DNA of 64,000 bases from Chryseobacterium oncorhynchi (GCF_002899895.1 NZ_PPEI02000002.1:558001-622000); one strand, 5' to 3'; counted from the stretch's first letter, positions 37,772-46,643 are shown. Made by a program: numbers and translations. The notes: a model not told the origin generated them from the letters alone.

Positions 37772-38482
37772 ATGAATCAGCAACCGGCAACCAACAATAT
37801 CTTTCCTGTCCTCAAAGTCTGTGGCTTAACGAGGTCCGAACAGATTCACGAATTGATAAATATGAAAGTAGATTTTCTTGGTTTTATCTTTTATAAAAAG
37901 TCTCCAAGATATGTGCTGAATCATTTGAGCTTGGATGATATTTCAAAATTTAATCATTCCGGCAAAGTTGGGGTTTTTGTGAACGAAAGTATTGAGCGAA
38001 TTATTGAAATCGTTGAAAAAGGAAAACTCAACTTTATCCAATTACATGGTGATGAAAACGAAGAATTTATTCTTGATATAAGAAAGAAACTAAGTCCTGA
38101 AGTTAAAATCATCAAGGTCATAAGAATTGGAAATGATACAATTGAAAACAAAAATAAAATAGAACAAACTTTCAGCAAGCAATCAAAAGATTCCTTGCAG
38201 CCTATCAGCTATTACCTGTTTGATACAGACAGCAAAGCATTTGGAGGAACAGGCCAACAGTTTGACTGGAATTTATTGAATGAATTTGAAATCCCTCTAC
38301 CCTATTTTTTAAGTGGTGGCATTTCAGAAGAGAATATTGCAAACATTGAATCTTTACATCAAAAACCTTTTGCCATAGACATCAATTCAAAGTTTGAAAT
38401 AGAACCCGGTGATAAGGATATAGACAGAATTAGAAAATTTAGTTCCAAAATTTATAGGATTCCCAACGGGACGATTTATTAA
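37772..38482 (+). CDS. trpF: Phosphoribosylanthranilate isomerase
   Basis: 236 residues with a TIM-barrel: LKVCGLTRSEQI contains the catalytic Cys, VDFLGFIFYKKSPR and VGVFVNES follow, and the late FDTDSKAFGGTGQQFDW carries the Asp. It is slightly longer than typical TrpF because of an insertion around residues 115-145. It isomerises phosphoribosylanthranilate for TrpC. Confidence 0.93.
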   Translation: MNQQPATNNIFPVLKVCGLTRSEQIHELINMKVDFLGFIFYKKSPRYVLNHLSLDDISKFNHSGKVGVFVNESIERIIEIVEKGKLNFIQLHGDENEEFILDIRKKLSPEVKIIKVIRIGNDTIENKNKIEQTFSKQSKDSLQPISYYLFDTDSKAFGGTGQQFDWNLLNEFEIPLPYFLSGGISEENIANIESLHQKPFAIDINSKFEIEPGDKDIDRIRKFSSKIYRIPNGTIY

Positions 38483-38493
38483 CTTTGATTAAT

Positions 38494-39039
38494 ATGAAAT
38501 ACCAAATAAAAACACCTGACGAATTAACAGAAAATGAAATAGAACATATTCTTCAGCTTTGGGAAGTATCGGAGTGGAATACAATGAAACCAGACTATTT
38601 CCGTAGCTTTTTTAAAGATTCAGAATTTCATTTGCTATTGGATACCAATGAAGCAATATTGGCCATTATTCGGGTTAATTTTGATTTTACCCTGAAGATT
38701 GAGGGAGAAGAATATACTTTCGCGGAAGTTGTAGGATTCGTTGCAACACACAGAAAAAAAGGCTATGGCTCCGAATTAATTCAATATTTCACTGAGAATG
38801 TGAGGAAAAGAAATATGGAAACCATTGGCTTTTGTCATTCCGAGCTTCGCTCGTTTTATGAAAAATGTGAGATCGAAATTCTCTATGATAAGGCCAAAAT
38901 GATAATGGAAAATACAGGTTCCGAATGGGTCAATTCTGATGACGATGATATTTTAATTTTCAAAGTATCAGACGAAAGGAGAAAATTACTCAGTCAGCTG
39001 AACACAAAAAATAACGCTTATTTAATTATTAAAGAATAA
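38494..39039 (+). CDS. GNAT-family acetyltransferase inside the trp operon
   Basis: 181 residues from ATG 38494 (a TTG nine bases earlier is an unlikely start). The acetyl-CoA loop is visible as [17 protein letters not shown], and the N-terminal [15 protein letters not shown] helix and the [14 protein letters not shown] region fit the GNAT fold. The acceptor is unknown. The gene starts 11 bp after the trpF stop and ends 4 bp before trpB, so it belongs to the same transcript. A role in Trp metabolism is possible, but tight spacing alone does not prove it. Confidence 0.82.
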   Translation: MKYQIKTPDELTENEIEHILQLWEVSEWNTMKPDYFRSFFKDSEFHLLLDTNEAILAIIRVNFDFTLKIEGEEYTFAEVVGFVATHRKKGYGSELIQYFTENVRKRNMETIGFCHSELRSFYEKCEIEILYDKAKMIMENTGSEWVNSDDDDILIFKVSDERRKLLSQLNTKNNAYLIIKE

Positions 39040-39043
39040 AGAA

Positions 39044-40222
39044 ATGAATTATAAAAACCCCGATGAAAACGGATATTATGGAGAATTTGGCGGTGCTTTT
39101 ATCCCTGAAATGCTCTATCCGAATGTAGACGAATTACAAAAAAACTACCTTGAAATCATAGAATCTGAAGACTTTCAGAGCGAATATCAGGATTTGCTTA
39201 CAAACTATGTAGGAAGGGCTACTCCACTTTATTTTGCAAAAAATCTGAGTGAAAAATATAACACCAAGATTTATTTAAAAAGAGAAGACCTTAACCATAC
39301 CGGAGCTCACAAAATCAATAATGCCCTAGGACAGGTTCTACTGGCAAAGCGTCTTGGAAAAACAAGGATCATTGCTGAAACCGGTGCCGGACAACATGGC
39401 GTAGCCACTGCAACAGCCTGCGCACTGCTTGGCCTTGAATGTATTGTATACATGGGAGAAATTGATATCCAGAGACAGGCTCCGAATGTAGCAAGAATGA
39501 AAATGCTGGGTGCAGAAGTTATAGCTGCTACTTCAGGCTCAAAAACATTGAAAGATGCAGTAAATGAGGCGTTAAGAGACTGGATCAACAATCCTGTGAC
39601 CACTCACTATGTAATTGGAAGTGTGGTTGGTCCCCATCCTTTCCCTGATCTTGTGGCAAGGTTTCAAAGTGTCATTTCAAAGGAAATCAAGGAACAACTT
39701 AAAGAAAAAATCGGAAGAGAAAATCCGGATTATGTTATTGCCTGTGTAGGAGGAGGAAGCAATGCAGCAGGAACATTCTATCACTTTGTAAATGAAAAAG
39801 AGGTAAAAATCATTGCTGCAGAGGCCGGCGGTCTGGGAGTTGATTCCGGTAAATCAGCAGCTACTACATTTCTGGGAACCTTGGGAGTACTTCACGGAAG
39901 CAAAAGCCTTGTGATGCAGACTGCAGACGGGCAGGTTATTGAACCTCATTCCATTTCCGCAGGACTTGATTATCCGGGTATCGGGCCTTTTCATGCCCAT
40001 CTATTTAAAGAAAACAGAGCAGAATTTTTCAGTATTAATGATGATGAAGCCTTAAAATGTGCCTTTGAATTAACAAAACTGGAAGGAATTATCCCCGCTC
40101 TGGAAAGTTCTCATGCTCTGGCAGTTTTAGACAAAAAGCAATTTAATGAAGATGATGTTGTAGTCATTTGCCTGAGTGGCCGTGGAGATAAGGACATGGA
40201 AACGTATTTGAAAAATCTGTAA
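39044..40222 (+). CDS. trpB: Tryptophan synthase beta chain
   Basis: 392 residues. The PLP Lys is in the [11 protein letters not shown] motif (HTGAHKIN), the substrate Glu region reads [19 protein letters not shown], and the phosphate-binding loop is [12 protein letters not shown]. It is the TrpB1 type that binds TrpA and condenses indole with serine. Length and motifs are standard. Confidence 0.97.
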   Translation: MNYKNPDENGYYGEFGGAFIPEMLYPNVDELQKNYLEIIESEDFQSEYQDLLTNYVGRATPLYFAKNLSEKYNTKIYLKREDLNHTGAHKINNALGQVLLAKRLGKTRIIAETGAGQHGVATATACALLGLECIVYMGEIDIQRQAPNVARMKMLGAEVIAATSGSKTLKDAVNEALRDWINNPVTTHYVIGSVVGPHPFPDLVARFQSVISKEIKEQLKEKIGRENPDYVIACVGGGSNAAGTFYHFVNEKEVKIIAAEAGGLGVDSGKSAATTFLGTLGVLHGSKSLVMQTADGQVIEPHSISAGLDYPGIGPFHAHLFKENRAEFFSINDDEALKCAFELTKLEGIIPALESSHALAVLDKKQFNEDDVVVICLSGRGDKDMETYLKNL

Positions 40223-40306
40223 AATGTAGAAATATTGATGTAAAATGACTTCAATACTCAAAGCTAGGTCATGAATACATTTTACATTCATACAATAAAG
40301 AAAAAC

Positions 40307-41041
40307 ATGAAAAAACTAAACATATATTTCACTGCGGGAATTCCACAACTGGAAGATACGGCAGACATTATAAAACTAATTCAGGATTCAGGAGCAGACA
40401 TGATTGAGATTGGAATGCCCTACTCTGATCCCGTAGCAGACGGACCTGTTATTCAAAAAGCTCATGAGTTGGCCTTACAAAATAGCATGACCATTGAAAA
40501 GCTTCTTTCTCAGTTAAAAACAATAAAAAACGAGATTAGAATTCCAATTATTTTGATGGGATATATCAACCCTGTTTTAAGTTTTGGATTTGAAAAATTT
40601 TGTGAAGAATGTTCAGAAAGTGGAGTTTCCGGCCTGATACTTCCCGATCTCCCTCCTATTGAATTTGAGAAAAACTATGAGCATATTTTAAAACAACACA
40701 ACCTCAATTTTACATTTTTAGTCACTCCGGAAACTTCAGACGAAAGAATACAGTATCTTGATTCCTTAAGCTCCGGATTTCTATATGCAGTAAGTTCTTC
40801 CTCTACCACAGGAAATGAGAATGCCGTATTGAAGAATGAAAATTATTTGAATAGATTAGCAGCCCTTCCATTAAAAAACCCTGTAATGATTGGTTTCGGA
40901 ATAAAATCAAAAGAAGATTTTGAAAATGTAACAGAAAAAGCAGATGGCGGAATCATAGGAACGGCTTTTGTAAACATTTTACTTCAGGATAAAGATTGGA
41001 AGAAAAGTGCCATAGATTTTATCCATTCCATAAAAGCTTAA
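40307..41041 (+). CDS. trpA: Tryptophan synthase alpha chain
   Basis: 244 residues from ATG 40307; an alternative ATG at 40271 adds 12 residues of doubtful sequence. Catalytic Glu is in MIEIGMPYSDPVADGP, the second Asp is in the same stretch, and SGLILPDLP plus the AVSSSSTTG phosphate-binding turn follow. It cleaves indole glycerol phosphate. With the shorter start, the N-terminal helix (usually with an RxxxLF-type motif before IYFTAG) is missing, whereas most TrpA carry it. Confidence 0.92.
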   Translation: MKKLNIYFTAGIPQLEDTADIIKLIQDSGADMIEIGMPYSDPVADGPVIQKAHELALQNSMTIEKLLSQLKTIKNEIRIPIILMGYINPVLSFGFEKFCEECSESGVSGLILPDLPPIEFEKNYEHILKQHNLNFTFLVTPETSDERIQYLDSLSSGFLYAVSSSSTTGNENAVLKNENYLNRLAALPLKNPVMIGFGIKSKEDFENVTEKADGGIIGTAFVNILLQDKDWKKSAIDFIHSIKA

Positions 41042-41057
41042 AATTCACTAAATTTGT

Positions 41058-41801
41058 ATGTCAAAAATTGAAATGAATACAAATCAGAATAAAGCAGTAG
41101 AATTTGAAGATTTAGGAATCAAAGAATATCAACCCGCCTGGGATTATCAGGAGCAACTGATGAAAGCTATTATTGATACCAAAATAAAGAACAGAGATCT
41201 TCCATCAGAACAGCATATTACAACATCTAACCATCTCCTTTTGGTAGAACACCCACACGTTTATACATTGGGAAAGAGCGGACATGAGGAAAATATGCTT
41301 GCCGGCATTGATAAATTGAAAGAGATTGAAGCCACCTATGTGAAAACCAATCGTGGTGGTGACATTACCTATCATGGGTATGGCCAGATCGTTGGATATC
41401 CTGTTTTAGATCTTGAAAACTTCTTTACCGATATTCATCTTTATATGAGAAATCTGGAAGAGGTAATTATCAGAACCATTGGGGAATTCGGTCTTAAAGG
41501 AGAACGTTCCCAGGGAGAAACCGGTGTTTGGCTGGATGTTGGAAAACCTTATGCCAGAAAGATCTGTGCTATGGGTGTAAAAGCTTCAAGATGGGTAACG
41601 CTTCATGGTTTTGCATTGAATGTAAATACAGATATGCGTTATTTTGAATACATCATTCCATGTGGGATCAAAGATAAGCAGGTTACTTCATTACAAAGAG
41701 AACTTGAGAGAGAATTGACTCCTGAAGAAGTGGAAAGTGTAAAGACTAATATCAGAAAACACTTTGCCGATGTTTTTCAGGCTGAACTGATCTACAAATA
41801 A
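41058..41801 (+). CDS. lipB: Octanoyltransferase LipB
   Basis: 247 residues. The motif VEHPHVYTLGKSG, the RGGDITYHGYGQIVGYP stretch and the catalytic Cys/Lys region KICAMGVKASRWVTLHGFALNV identify LipB, which transfers octanoate from ACP to lipoyl domains. It lies 17 bp after trpA with no terminator between, and a strong terminator follows it, so lipoate assembly is tied to the trp transcript. A functional reason is not evident. Confidence 0.95.
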   Translation: MSKIEMNTNQNKAVEFEDLGIKEYQPAWDYQEQLMKAIIDTKIKNRDLPSEQHITTSNHLLLVEHPHVYTLGKSGHEENMLAGIDKLKEIEATYVKTNRGGDITYHGYGQIVGYPVLDLENFFTDIHLYMRNLEEVIIRTIGEFGLKGERSQGETGVWLDVGKPYARKICAMGVKASRWVTLHGFALNVNTDMRYFEYIIPCGIKDKQVTSLQRELERELTPEEVESVKTNIRKHFADVFQAELIYK

Positions 41802-41821
41802 ATTTAAATTTTAAATATCAT

Positions 41822-41855
41822 AATCCCTATGTAGTCCATACATAGGGATTTTTTT
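41822..41855 (+). terminator. Terminator of the trp-lipB operon
   Basis: A 12-bp stem (AATCCCTATGTA / TACATAGGGATT) with a 5-nt loop and a seven-T run. Confidence 0.9.
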
Positions 41856-41897
41856 ATGAATGATTTTCAAATATTAATTATTTTTTGAAGAAATTAC

Positions 41898-41927
41898 TTG
41901 CATATCATTGAATTTTTCATAATTTTA
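41898..41927 (+). promoter_or_regulatory. Candidate promoter of the protein-glutaminase gene
   Basis: TTG (41898-41900), a 19-bp spacer and TAATTTTA (41920-41927), one base off the TAnnTTTG consensus. A short inverted repeat TCACT-AAAT-AGTGA (41931-41944) lies just downstream. Confidence 0.45.
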
Positions 41928-41994
41928 TTATCACTAAATAGTGAATAAATAAAACACTGTTTAGAAAAACCATTAACACCAAAATATAAGAACT

Positions 41995-42945
41995 ATGAAA
42001 AAATTTTTGCTATCCATGATGGTATTTGTGGCAGCGCTGTCATTTAATGCCTGTTCAGATTCTAACGCGAATCAGGAAACTGTAAATCCGCAATCTAAAG
42101 AAATTGTAATGAAAGAGTTCGGAAAAACTGTTCCAACAGGACTTGATAAAGAAGATGGAAAATATAAAGTTTCCTTTATCCTTTCAGCTCAGCCTTATGA
42201 AATTAAAGACACTAAGGAAAACGAAGCTTACATTTCCATGATCAGCCAGGCTGTAAAAAATGAAACCCCGGTTCAGATTTTCCTTAAAGCTAATTCTAAT
42301 GAAATTGCGAAAGTAGAAAAGGCTACAGCAGAGGATGTAAGATACTTTAAGTCTGTTTTAACTAAAGAAGAGAGAGGAGTAACTAATAGATTAGCAAGTG
42401 TTATTCCTGATCTGGCTACTTTGAACAGTTTATTTACTCAAATTAAAAACCAGTCTTGTGGAACCTCTACCGCATCATCTCCTTGTATTACATTCAGATA
42501 CCCTGTTGATGGATGCTATGCAAGAGCGCACAAAATGAGACAGATCTTAAACAATGCCGGATATGAGTGTGAAAAACAATTTGTATATGGTAATTTAAGA
42601 GCTTCTACCGGTACTTGTTGTGTATCATGGGTATATCACGTGGCTATCCTTGTAAGCTTTAAAAATGCATCCGGCGTGATTGAAAAAAGAATTATTGACC
42701 CTTCTCTAAATTCAACAGGTCCTATTACGGATACTGCATGGAGAGCTGCATGCACCAACTCAACTTGCGGATCTACTTCTGTTTCATCATTTACTAATAC
42801 AGCAGGAAATGTTTACTACAGAAGCCCATCAGGATCTTTATTATATGATAACAATCTGGTGAATACCAATTGTACATTGACAGCATTCTCAGCTCTTTCG
42901 GGCTGTTCTGCTCCGGTACCTAGTACAGCACATTGCGGATTCTAA
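41995..42945 (+). CDS. Protein-glutaminase (protein glutamine deamidase) precursor
   Basis: 316 residues strongly resembling the Chryseobacterium proteolyticum protein-glutaminase precursor (about 320 residues, from memory). A lipoprotein-like signal (LSFNAC, Cys20) leads to a pro-region to about residue 132, then a mature domain of about 184 residues starting at LASVIPDLAT. The catalytic triad reads Cys174 (PVDGCYARAH), His215 (VYHVAILV) and Asp235 (RIIDPSL). The mature part holds many further Cys likely to be disulphides. It deamidates glutamines in proteins and is related in fold to the transglutaminase core. The pro-region, including Ser-Ala-Gln at 64-66, should block the active site until removed. 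A terminator follows. Confidence 0.95.
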   Translation: MKKFLLSMMVFVAALSFNACSDSNANQETVNPQSKEIVMKEFGKTVPTGLDKEDGKYKVSFILSAQPYEIKDTKENEAYISMISQAVKNETPVQIFLKANSNEIAKVEKATAEDVRYFKSVLTKEERGVTNRLASVIPDLATLNSLFTQIKNQSCGTSTASSPCITFRYPVDGCYARAHKMRQILNNAGYECEKQFVYGNLRASTGTCCVSWVYHVAILVSFKNASGVIEKRIIDPSLNSTGPITDTAWRAACTNSTCGSTSVSSFTNTAGNVYYRSPSGSLLYDNNLVNTNCTLTAFSALSGCSAPVPSTAHCGF

Positions 42946-42959
42946 CTAACTTTTTATAG

Positions 42960-42997
42960 AGCTCCTGCATTTATTTATATATTGCAGGAGCTTTTTA
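42960..42997 (+). terminator. Terminator after protein-glutaminase
   Basis: The stem AGCTCCTGCA / TGCAGGAGCT has a 13-nt loop and is followed by TTTTT. It lies before the small lipoprotein gene, which therefore gets at most partial read-through. Confidence 0.8.
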
Positions 42998-43014
42998 CTC
43001 ACTAATTTATTATT

Positions 43015-43326
43015 ATGAAAGTCTGGACCTATTTATTATTACTGTTTACCATGATTACATCCTGTTCTTCTCACTCTGAATCCCAGAAATTAACCTGGTA
43101 TAATAATGCAACCATCAACAATATTCTTGAAGATCCGGATAAACCGGAAGAGGTTGTACGAGTGGCCATTGGCATAAGTGCTCAGGTCTTTTACCTGTCC
43201 AAGAAATCTTCTGACTATAAAGTGTTGATGGAAAAGGTTAATCTAAGTTTTAAAAAGGGTAACATCTACAATATAGGTGTTGAGAATAATACCAATATCA
43301 TCAAGCAGATGAATGAAGTCAAATAA
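43015..43326 (+). CDS. Small lipoprotein resembling the protein-glutaminase pro-region
   Basis: 103 residues with a lipoprotein signal (lipobox ITSC, Cys17). The region RVAIGISAQVFYL (49-61) parallels KVSFILSAQPYEI in the pro-region of the neighbouring enzyme (58-70), and later NNTNIIKQM parallels NSNEIAKVE at a similar distance. Ser-Ala-Gln is identical, and the hydrophobic strand/helix pattern between agrees. Overall identity is low, so this is a suggestion and not an established homology. It may be a stand-alone inhibitor or chaperone of the enzyme. It starts 69 bp after the enzyme stop, past a terminator. Confidence 0.7.
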   Translation: MKVWTYLLLLFTMITSCSSHSESQKLTWYNNATINNILEDPDKPEEVVRVAIGISAQVFYLSKKSSDYKVLMEKVNLSFKKGNIYNIGVENNTNIIKQMNEVK

Positions 43327-43357
43327 TCTTTGAATTCTTTTTTCAAGAGGTGCAGTC

Positions 43358-44110
43358 TTATCTGATTACAGAAATACCTGCATCCACTTTTATCTCCGCC
43401 CCATGAATATAGGAAGCTTCTTCTGATGCAAGAAACAGAACTACATTGGCAATCTCTGATGGTTCTCCTTGCCTTTTGAAAGGTATTGTTGGAATAATAT
43501 CCTGAACAGCTCCCTCTATTTGCTCCGGAGTCAGCCCTGTATTGTTAAAAATATTGGTTTTGATATGTCCCGGACTTACTCCATTCACTCTAATTCCTCG
43601 TTCTGTAAGTTCAACAGCAAATGTTTTGATGAACGATTGTACTGCAGACTTTGCCGCAGAATACACCGAAAAATTATGCATTGCAATATCCGTTGCTACA
43701 GAAGTATTAAAAATAACGGAACTTCCTTTTTTCATCAGAGGTAATATCTGCTGAACCGTAAAAAAAGGTCCTTTTACCAATACATGAAAGAGTTCATCAA
43801 ATTGTTCTTCTTCAACATTTTCTATGGGTGCAAATTTTCCGTACCCTGCATTCACAAAGAGAACATCAACATTCTCTGTGTATTTTCTTACTTCTTCCCG
43901 CAGCTTCATGAGATCCTTTGTATTTCCGGCATTTGATACAATTCCGAAAGCATTCCTGCCTAGTTTTTCCAGAGCGCTATTTATTGTTTGTTGGCTTCTT
44001 CCGGTAATAATGGCAACTCCACCCTGCTTGATGAACTCTTCTGCTGTGGCCAATCCCATTCCGTTGGTTCCACCTGTAATTAAAGCTGTTTTGTTTTTAA
44101 ATTTCTGCAT
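43358..44110 (-). CDS. SDR-family oxidoreductase
   Basis: 250 residues of the classical short-chain dehydrogenase family: nucleotide motif TGGTNGMGLATAEE at the N-terminus, NAGYG, catalytic Ser in NTSVAT and YSAAKSA with the Tyr-Lys pair, and the VSPGHIKTN loop. The GRS at the end of the second strand suggests NADP(H). The substrate is unknown. It is transcribed toward the protein-glutaminase cluster and probably unrelated to it. Confidence 0.88.
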   Translation of the reverse strand: MQKFKNKTALITGGTNGMGLATAEEFIKQGGVAIITGRSQQTINSALEKLGRNAFGIVSNAGNTKDLMKLREEVRKYTENVDVLFVNAGYGKFAPIENVEEEQFDELFHVLVKGPFFTVQQILPLMKKGSSVIFNTSVATDIAMHNFSVYSAAKSAVQSFIKTFAVELTERGIRVNGVSPGHIKTNIFNNTGLTPEQIEGAVQDIIPTIPFKRQGEPSEIANVVLFLASEEASYIHGAEIKVDAGISVIR

Positions 44111-44305
44111 TGCTTTTAGTTTAAAATTCTAATGCAAAGATTGGAATACCTAAGGAAGGAAAAAATCCGAATCTTGTGGAAAAACTAAAGAATACAATCA
44201 TAAACTGGTAAAAATTTAAGTATACACTTTTTGTTGTTTACATATACATGCAGAAATATTTTATAAAATAAATAATCATTATTAATAAAATCTTTCAAAA
44301 TCAAA

Positions 44306-44335
44306 TTGCACACAATTTAATTGGCTTTATATTTG
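44306..44335 (+). promoter_or_regulatory. Promoter of the nitroreductase-ohrR-ohr operon
   Basis: TTG (44306-44308), a 19-bp spacer and TATATTTG (44328-44335): a near-ideal Bacteroidota promoter, about 70 bp before the first ATG. Confidence 0.8.
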
Positions 44336-44408
44336 CATATATAATTTCACAAAGTAATACTTGGAAATAGATTATCATCAAGTAATTTTAATTTAAAATA
44401 AAAAGAAA

Positions 44409-45041
44409 ATGTCATTATTAGAAGACCTTAATTGGAGACACGCAGTAAAAGCATATGATCCTGCAAAAAAAGTATCACAAGAAGACTTACATACAATTCT
44501 GGAAGCAACAAGGCTTGCCCCTACATCATCAGGTTTACAACCTTTCCGTGTTATTGTAGTGGAAAATCAGGAGTTAAAAGATAAAATGGTTGCCGGAGCT
44601 TTAAATCCGGAAGTGATGAGAGATTCATCCCACGTTTTGGTTTTTGCTGCATGGGACAGCTATTCTAATGAAAAAATAGACAAAGTATATGATCATCATA
44701 CTGACGTAAGAGATCTTCCAAGAGGACGTTTCGGAAGTTACACGGATAAAATCAAAGAAATGTACGGAGCACAAACTCCAGAAGAGCATTTTGCTCACAC
44801 AGCCCGTCAGACTTATATTGCACTAGGAATTGCTTTAGCACAAGCTGCTGAGCTTAAAATAGACAGTACTCCTGCTGAAGGATTTAGCAATGCTGTAGTG
44901 GATGAAGTACTTGGATTGAAAGAGTTAGGACTGAAAAGTGTAAGCCTTTTATACCTTGGATACCGTGACGAAGCTAATGACTGGCTGGCTTCTATGAAAA
45001 AAGTCCGTGTCCCAATGGATGAGTTTATCATTAAAAAGTAA
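44409..45041 (+). CDS. NAD(P)H-dependent oxidoreductase, nitroreductase family
   Basis: 210 residues of the FMN-dependent NfsB-like family: N-terminal RHAVKAYDP (FMN phosphate-binding Arg), ATRLAPTSSGLQPFRVIVV, and the C-terminal GLKSVSLLYLGYRD. It uses NAD(P)H to reduce nitro compounds or quinones. It leads a unit with ohrR and ohr (gaps 29 bp and 0 bp), which fits a role in oxidant detoxification under OhrR control. Confidence 0.88.
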   Translation: MSLLEDLNWRHAVKAYDPAKKVSQEDLHTILEATRLAPTSSGLQPFRVIVVENQELKDKMVAGALNPEVMRDSSHVLVFAAWDSYSNEKIDKVYDHHTDVRDLPRGRFGSYTDKIKEMYGAQTPEEHFAHTARQTYIALGIALAQAAELKIDSTPAEGFSNAVVDEVLGLKELGLKSVSLLYLGYRDEANDWLASMKKVRVPMDEFIIKK

Positions 45042-45070
45042 TACCTTCATCGAATCTTTCGTATCAACTT

Positions 45071-45505
45071 ATGGAAAATTCTAAAACACCTAAACTAGCC
45101 AACCAAATCTGTTTCCCGTTATATGTCATTGCCAAGGAAATCACAGGGCTTTACCGTCCTTTTCTTGATGAGCTTGATATTACCTATCCTCAATACCTTG
45201 TCATGATGATATTGTGGGAAAATGACGGGCTTCCGGTAAACCATATCGGAGAAAAACTGTTTCTGGACAGTGGAACTTTGACTCCTCTTCTTAAAAGACT
45301 GGAGACTAAAGGATTTATCCTAAGAAAACGAAAAAAAGAGGACGAAAGAGTGGTTGAAGTATTTTTGGCAGAGGCTGGAAAAGAATTACAGAAAAAGGCC
45401 TGTGCAATTCCGGGGAAAATTCAGGAAAGACTTGGTATACAACCGGAAGAACTGTTGGAACTTAAAGAAACTGTTCTAAGAATATTAAACAAAATAGAAA
45501 AATAA
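45071..45505 (+). CDS. ohrR: OhrR-type MarR-family repressor
   Basis: 144 residues of winged-helix MarR fold. The N-terminal NQICFPLYVIAKEI contains the peroxide-sensing Cys (about residue 15) of OhrR, and the wing is LFLDSGTLTPLLKRLETKGFI. In known OhrR, oxidation of this Cys by organic peroxides releases DNA and derepresses ohr. It lies directly upstream of ohr with no gap (stop and ATG adjacent). Confidence 0.9.
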   Translation: MENSKTPKLANQICFPLYVIAKEITGLYRPFLDELDITYPQYLVMMILWENDGLPVNHIGEKLFLDSGTLTPLLKRLETKGFILRKRKKEDERVVEVFLAEAGKELQKKACAIPGKIQERLGIQPEELLELKETVLRILNKIEK

Positions 45506-45931
45506 ATGAAAACGTTATATACAACAAAAGTAACCGCTACAGGAGGAAGAAACGGTCATGTTAAAAGTGAAAATGGAGTTTTAGACCTTGAAGTAAAAAT
45601 GCCTAAGGCGTTAGGAGGAGCTAATGATGACTTTACTAATCCCGAAATGCTTTTTGCAGCCGGATATTCTGCTTGCTTTGATAGTGCTTTGAACAGAGTA
45701 ATCAGCTTGGGTAAAGTACAAACCGGTGAAACAACTGTTACAGCACAGGTAAGCATAGGCCAGATTGAAAACGGAGGTTTCGGATTGGCAGTGGAACTGG
45801 ATGTAAATATTCCTGGGGTTTCTATTGAGGAAGCACAATCTTTAACGGAGAAAGCTCATCAGATTTGCCCATATTCTAATGCAACCCGAAATAATATTGA
45901 GGTGAAGCTTTCTGTAACGAATAATGATTAA
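45506..45931 (+). CDS. ohr: Organic hydroperoxide resistance protein Ohr
   Basis: 141 residues of OsmC/Ohr fold: NPEMLFAAGYSACFDSALNRV carries the first catalytic Cys, and KAHQICPYSNATR the second; an Arg from the loop near residue 15 completes the site. It reduces organic hydroperoxides with lipoylated partners. A perfect 34-bp palindromic terminator lies 27 bp after its stop. Confidence 0.95.
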   Translation: MKTLYTTKVTATGGRNGHVKSENGVLDLEVKMPKALGGANDDFTNPEMLFAAGYSACFDSALNRVISLGKVQTGETTVTAQVSIGQIENGGFGLAVELDVNIPGVSIEEAQSLTEKAHQICPYSNATRNNIEVKLSVTNND

Positions 45932-45957
45932 TCCAATTTTTTATAATCATAGTAATG

Positions 45958-45994
45958 AAATGAGCTGTTTTGAATTCAAAACAGCTCATTTTTA
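45958..45994. terminator. Palindromic terminator after ohr
   Basis: A perfect 34-bp palindrome (AAATGAGCTGTTTTGAA and its mirror) followed by T residues. It lies between convergent ohr and the deformylase-like gene. Confidence 0.88.
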
Positions 45995-46013
45995 TTTTAA
46001 GTCATTGACTTAC

Positions 46014-46643
46014 TTATCTTTTATTCAGATCACTTTTTTGATAAGCATCTACCTTTTTATAGGCATTATTCTTTTCTTTTTCTTTTTTATCGGAGATTAA
46101 AATTCCGAAAAGATGGTCAATCTCATGCTGAAAAATAACTGCAGTAAACCCCTCCACTATTTCCGAATATCTCTGGCCTTTCAAATCCACATATTCTAAT
46201 TGAATAACTTTGCTTCTGTAAAACTGATCTCTAAAATCGGGAATAGACAGATCTCCCTCCGGGCCAAGATTCTGCAAATCTGATCTCCAGACAATTACCG
46301 GATTGATAAAATATTCTAAAGGATTTCCTTCTTTATCAAAACGCTGTACCCAAATTATTTTTCTGTTGATTCCCACCTGCGGGGCAGCAATTCCTACTCC
46401 ACCATCGGTTGACAGAAGAGATCCTTTCATTCTTTTTACAAGAACAGTGGTATTAGGATCAACCGGATCAATCTCTGTAGAAAGACTCAGTAATGTTTTA
46501 TGCTGATGAGCATCTGTTGTTTGATAGATGGGTAAAGCGGTATTTACATCTCCCTGATTGATAATTGATAGTTCATCAGAGGTAAGTTTTTGTGCGTTGA
46601 ATAATCCTATAAAAAAGATAAACAGAACGGATAATTTTCTCAT
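46014..46643 (-). CDS. Exported peptide deformylase-like protein with altered metal ligand
   Basis: 209 residues. An N-terminal signal peptide (MRKLSVLFIFFIGLFNAQ) is unusual, since deformylase acts on nascent chains in the cytosol. The fold motifs are GVGIAAPQVG (84-91 region), then GPEGDLSIP, then FQHEIDHLFG. Motif 2 is normally EGCLS with Cys binding the metal; here residue 131 is Asp (codon GAT at 46251-46253). His173, Glu174 and His177 of HExxH are intact. It may bind a different metal or act on other formylated or acylated peptides in the periplasm. It is a paralogue rather than the housekeeping enzyme, which should be elsewhere. Confidence 0.82.
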   Translation of the reverse strand: MRKLSVLFIFFIGLFNAQKLTSDELSIINQGDVNTALPIYQTTDAHQHKTLLSLSTEIDPVDPNTTVLVKRMKGSLLSTDGGVGIAAPQVGINRKIIWVQRFDKEGNPLEYFINPVIVWRSDLQNLGPEGDLSIPDFRDQFYRSKVIQLEYVDLKGQRYSEIVEGFTAVIFQHEIDHLFGILISDKKEKEKNNAYKKVDAYQKSDLNKR

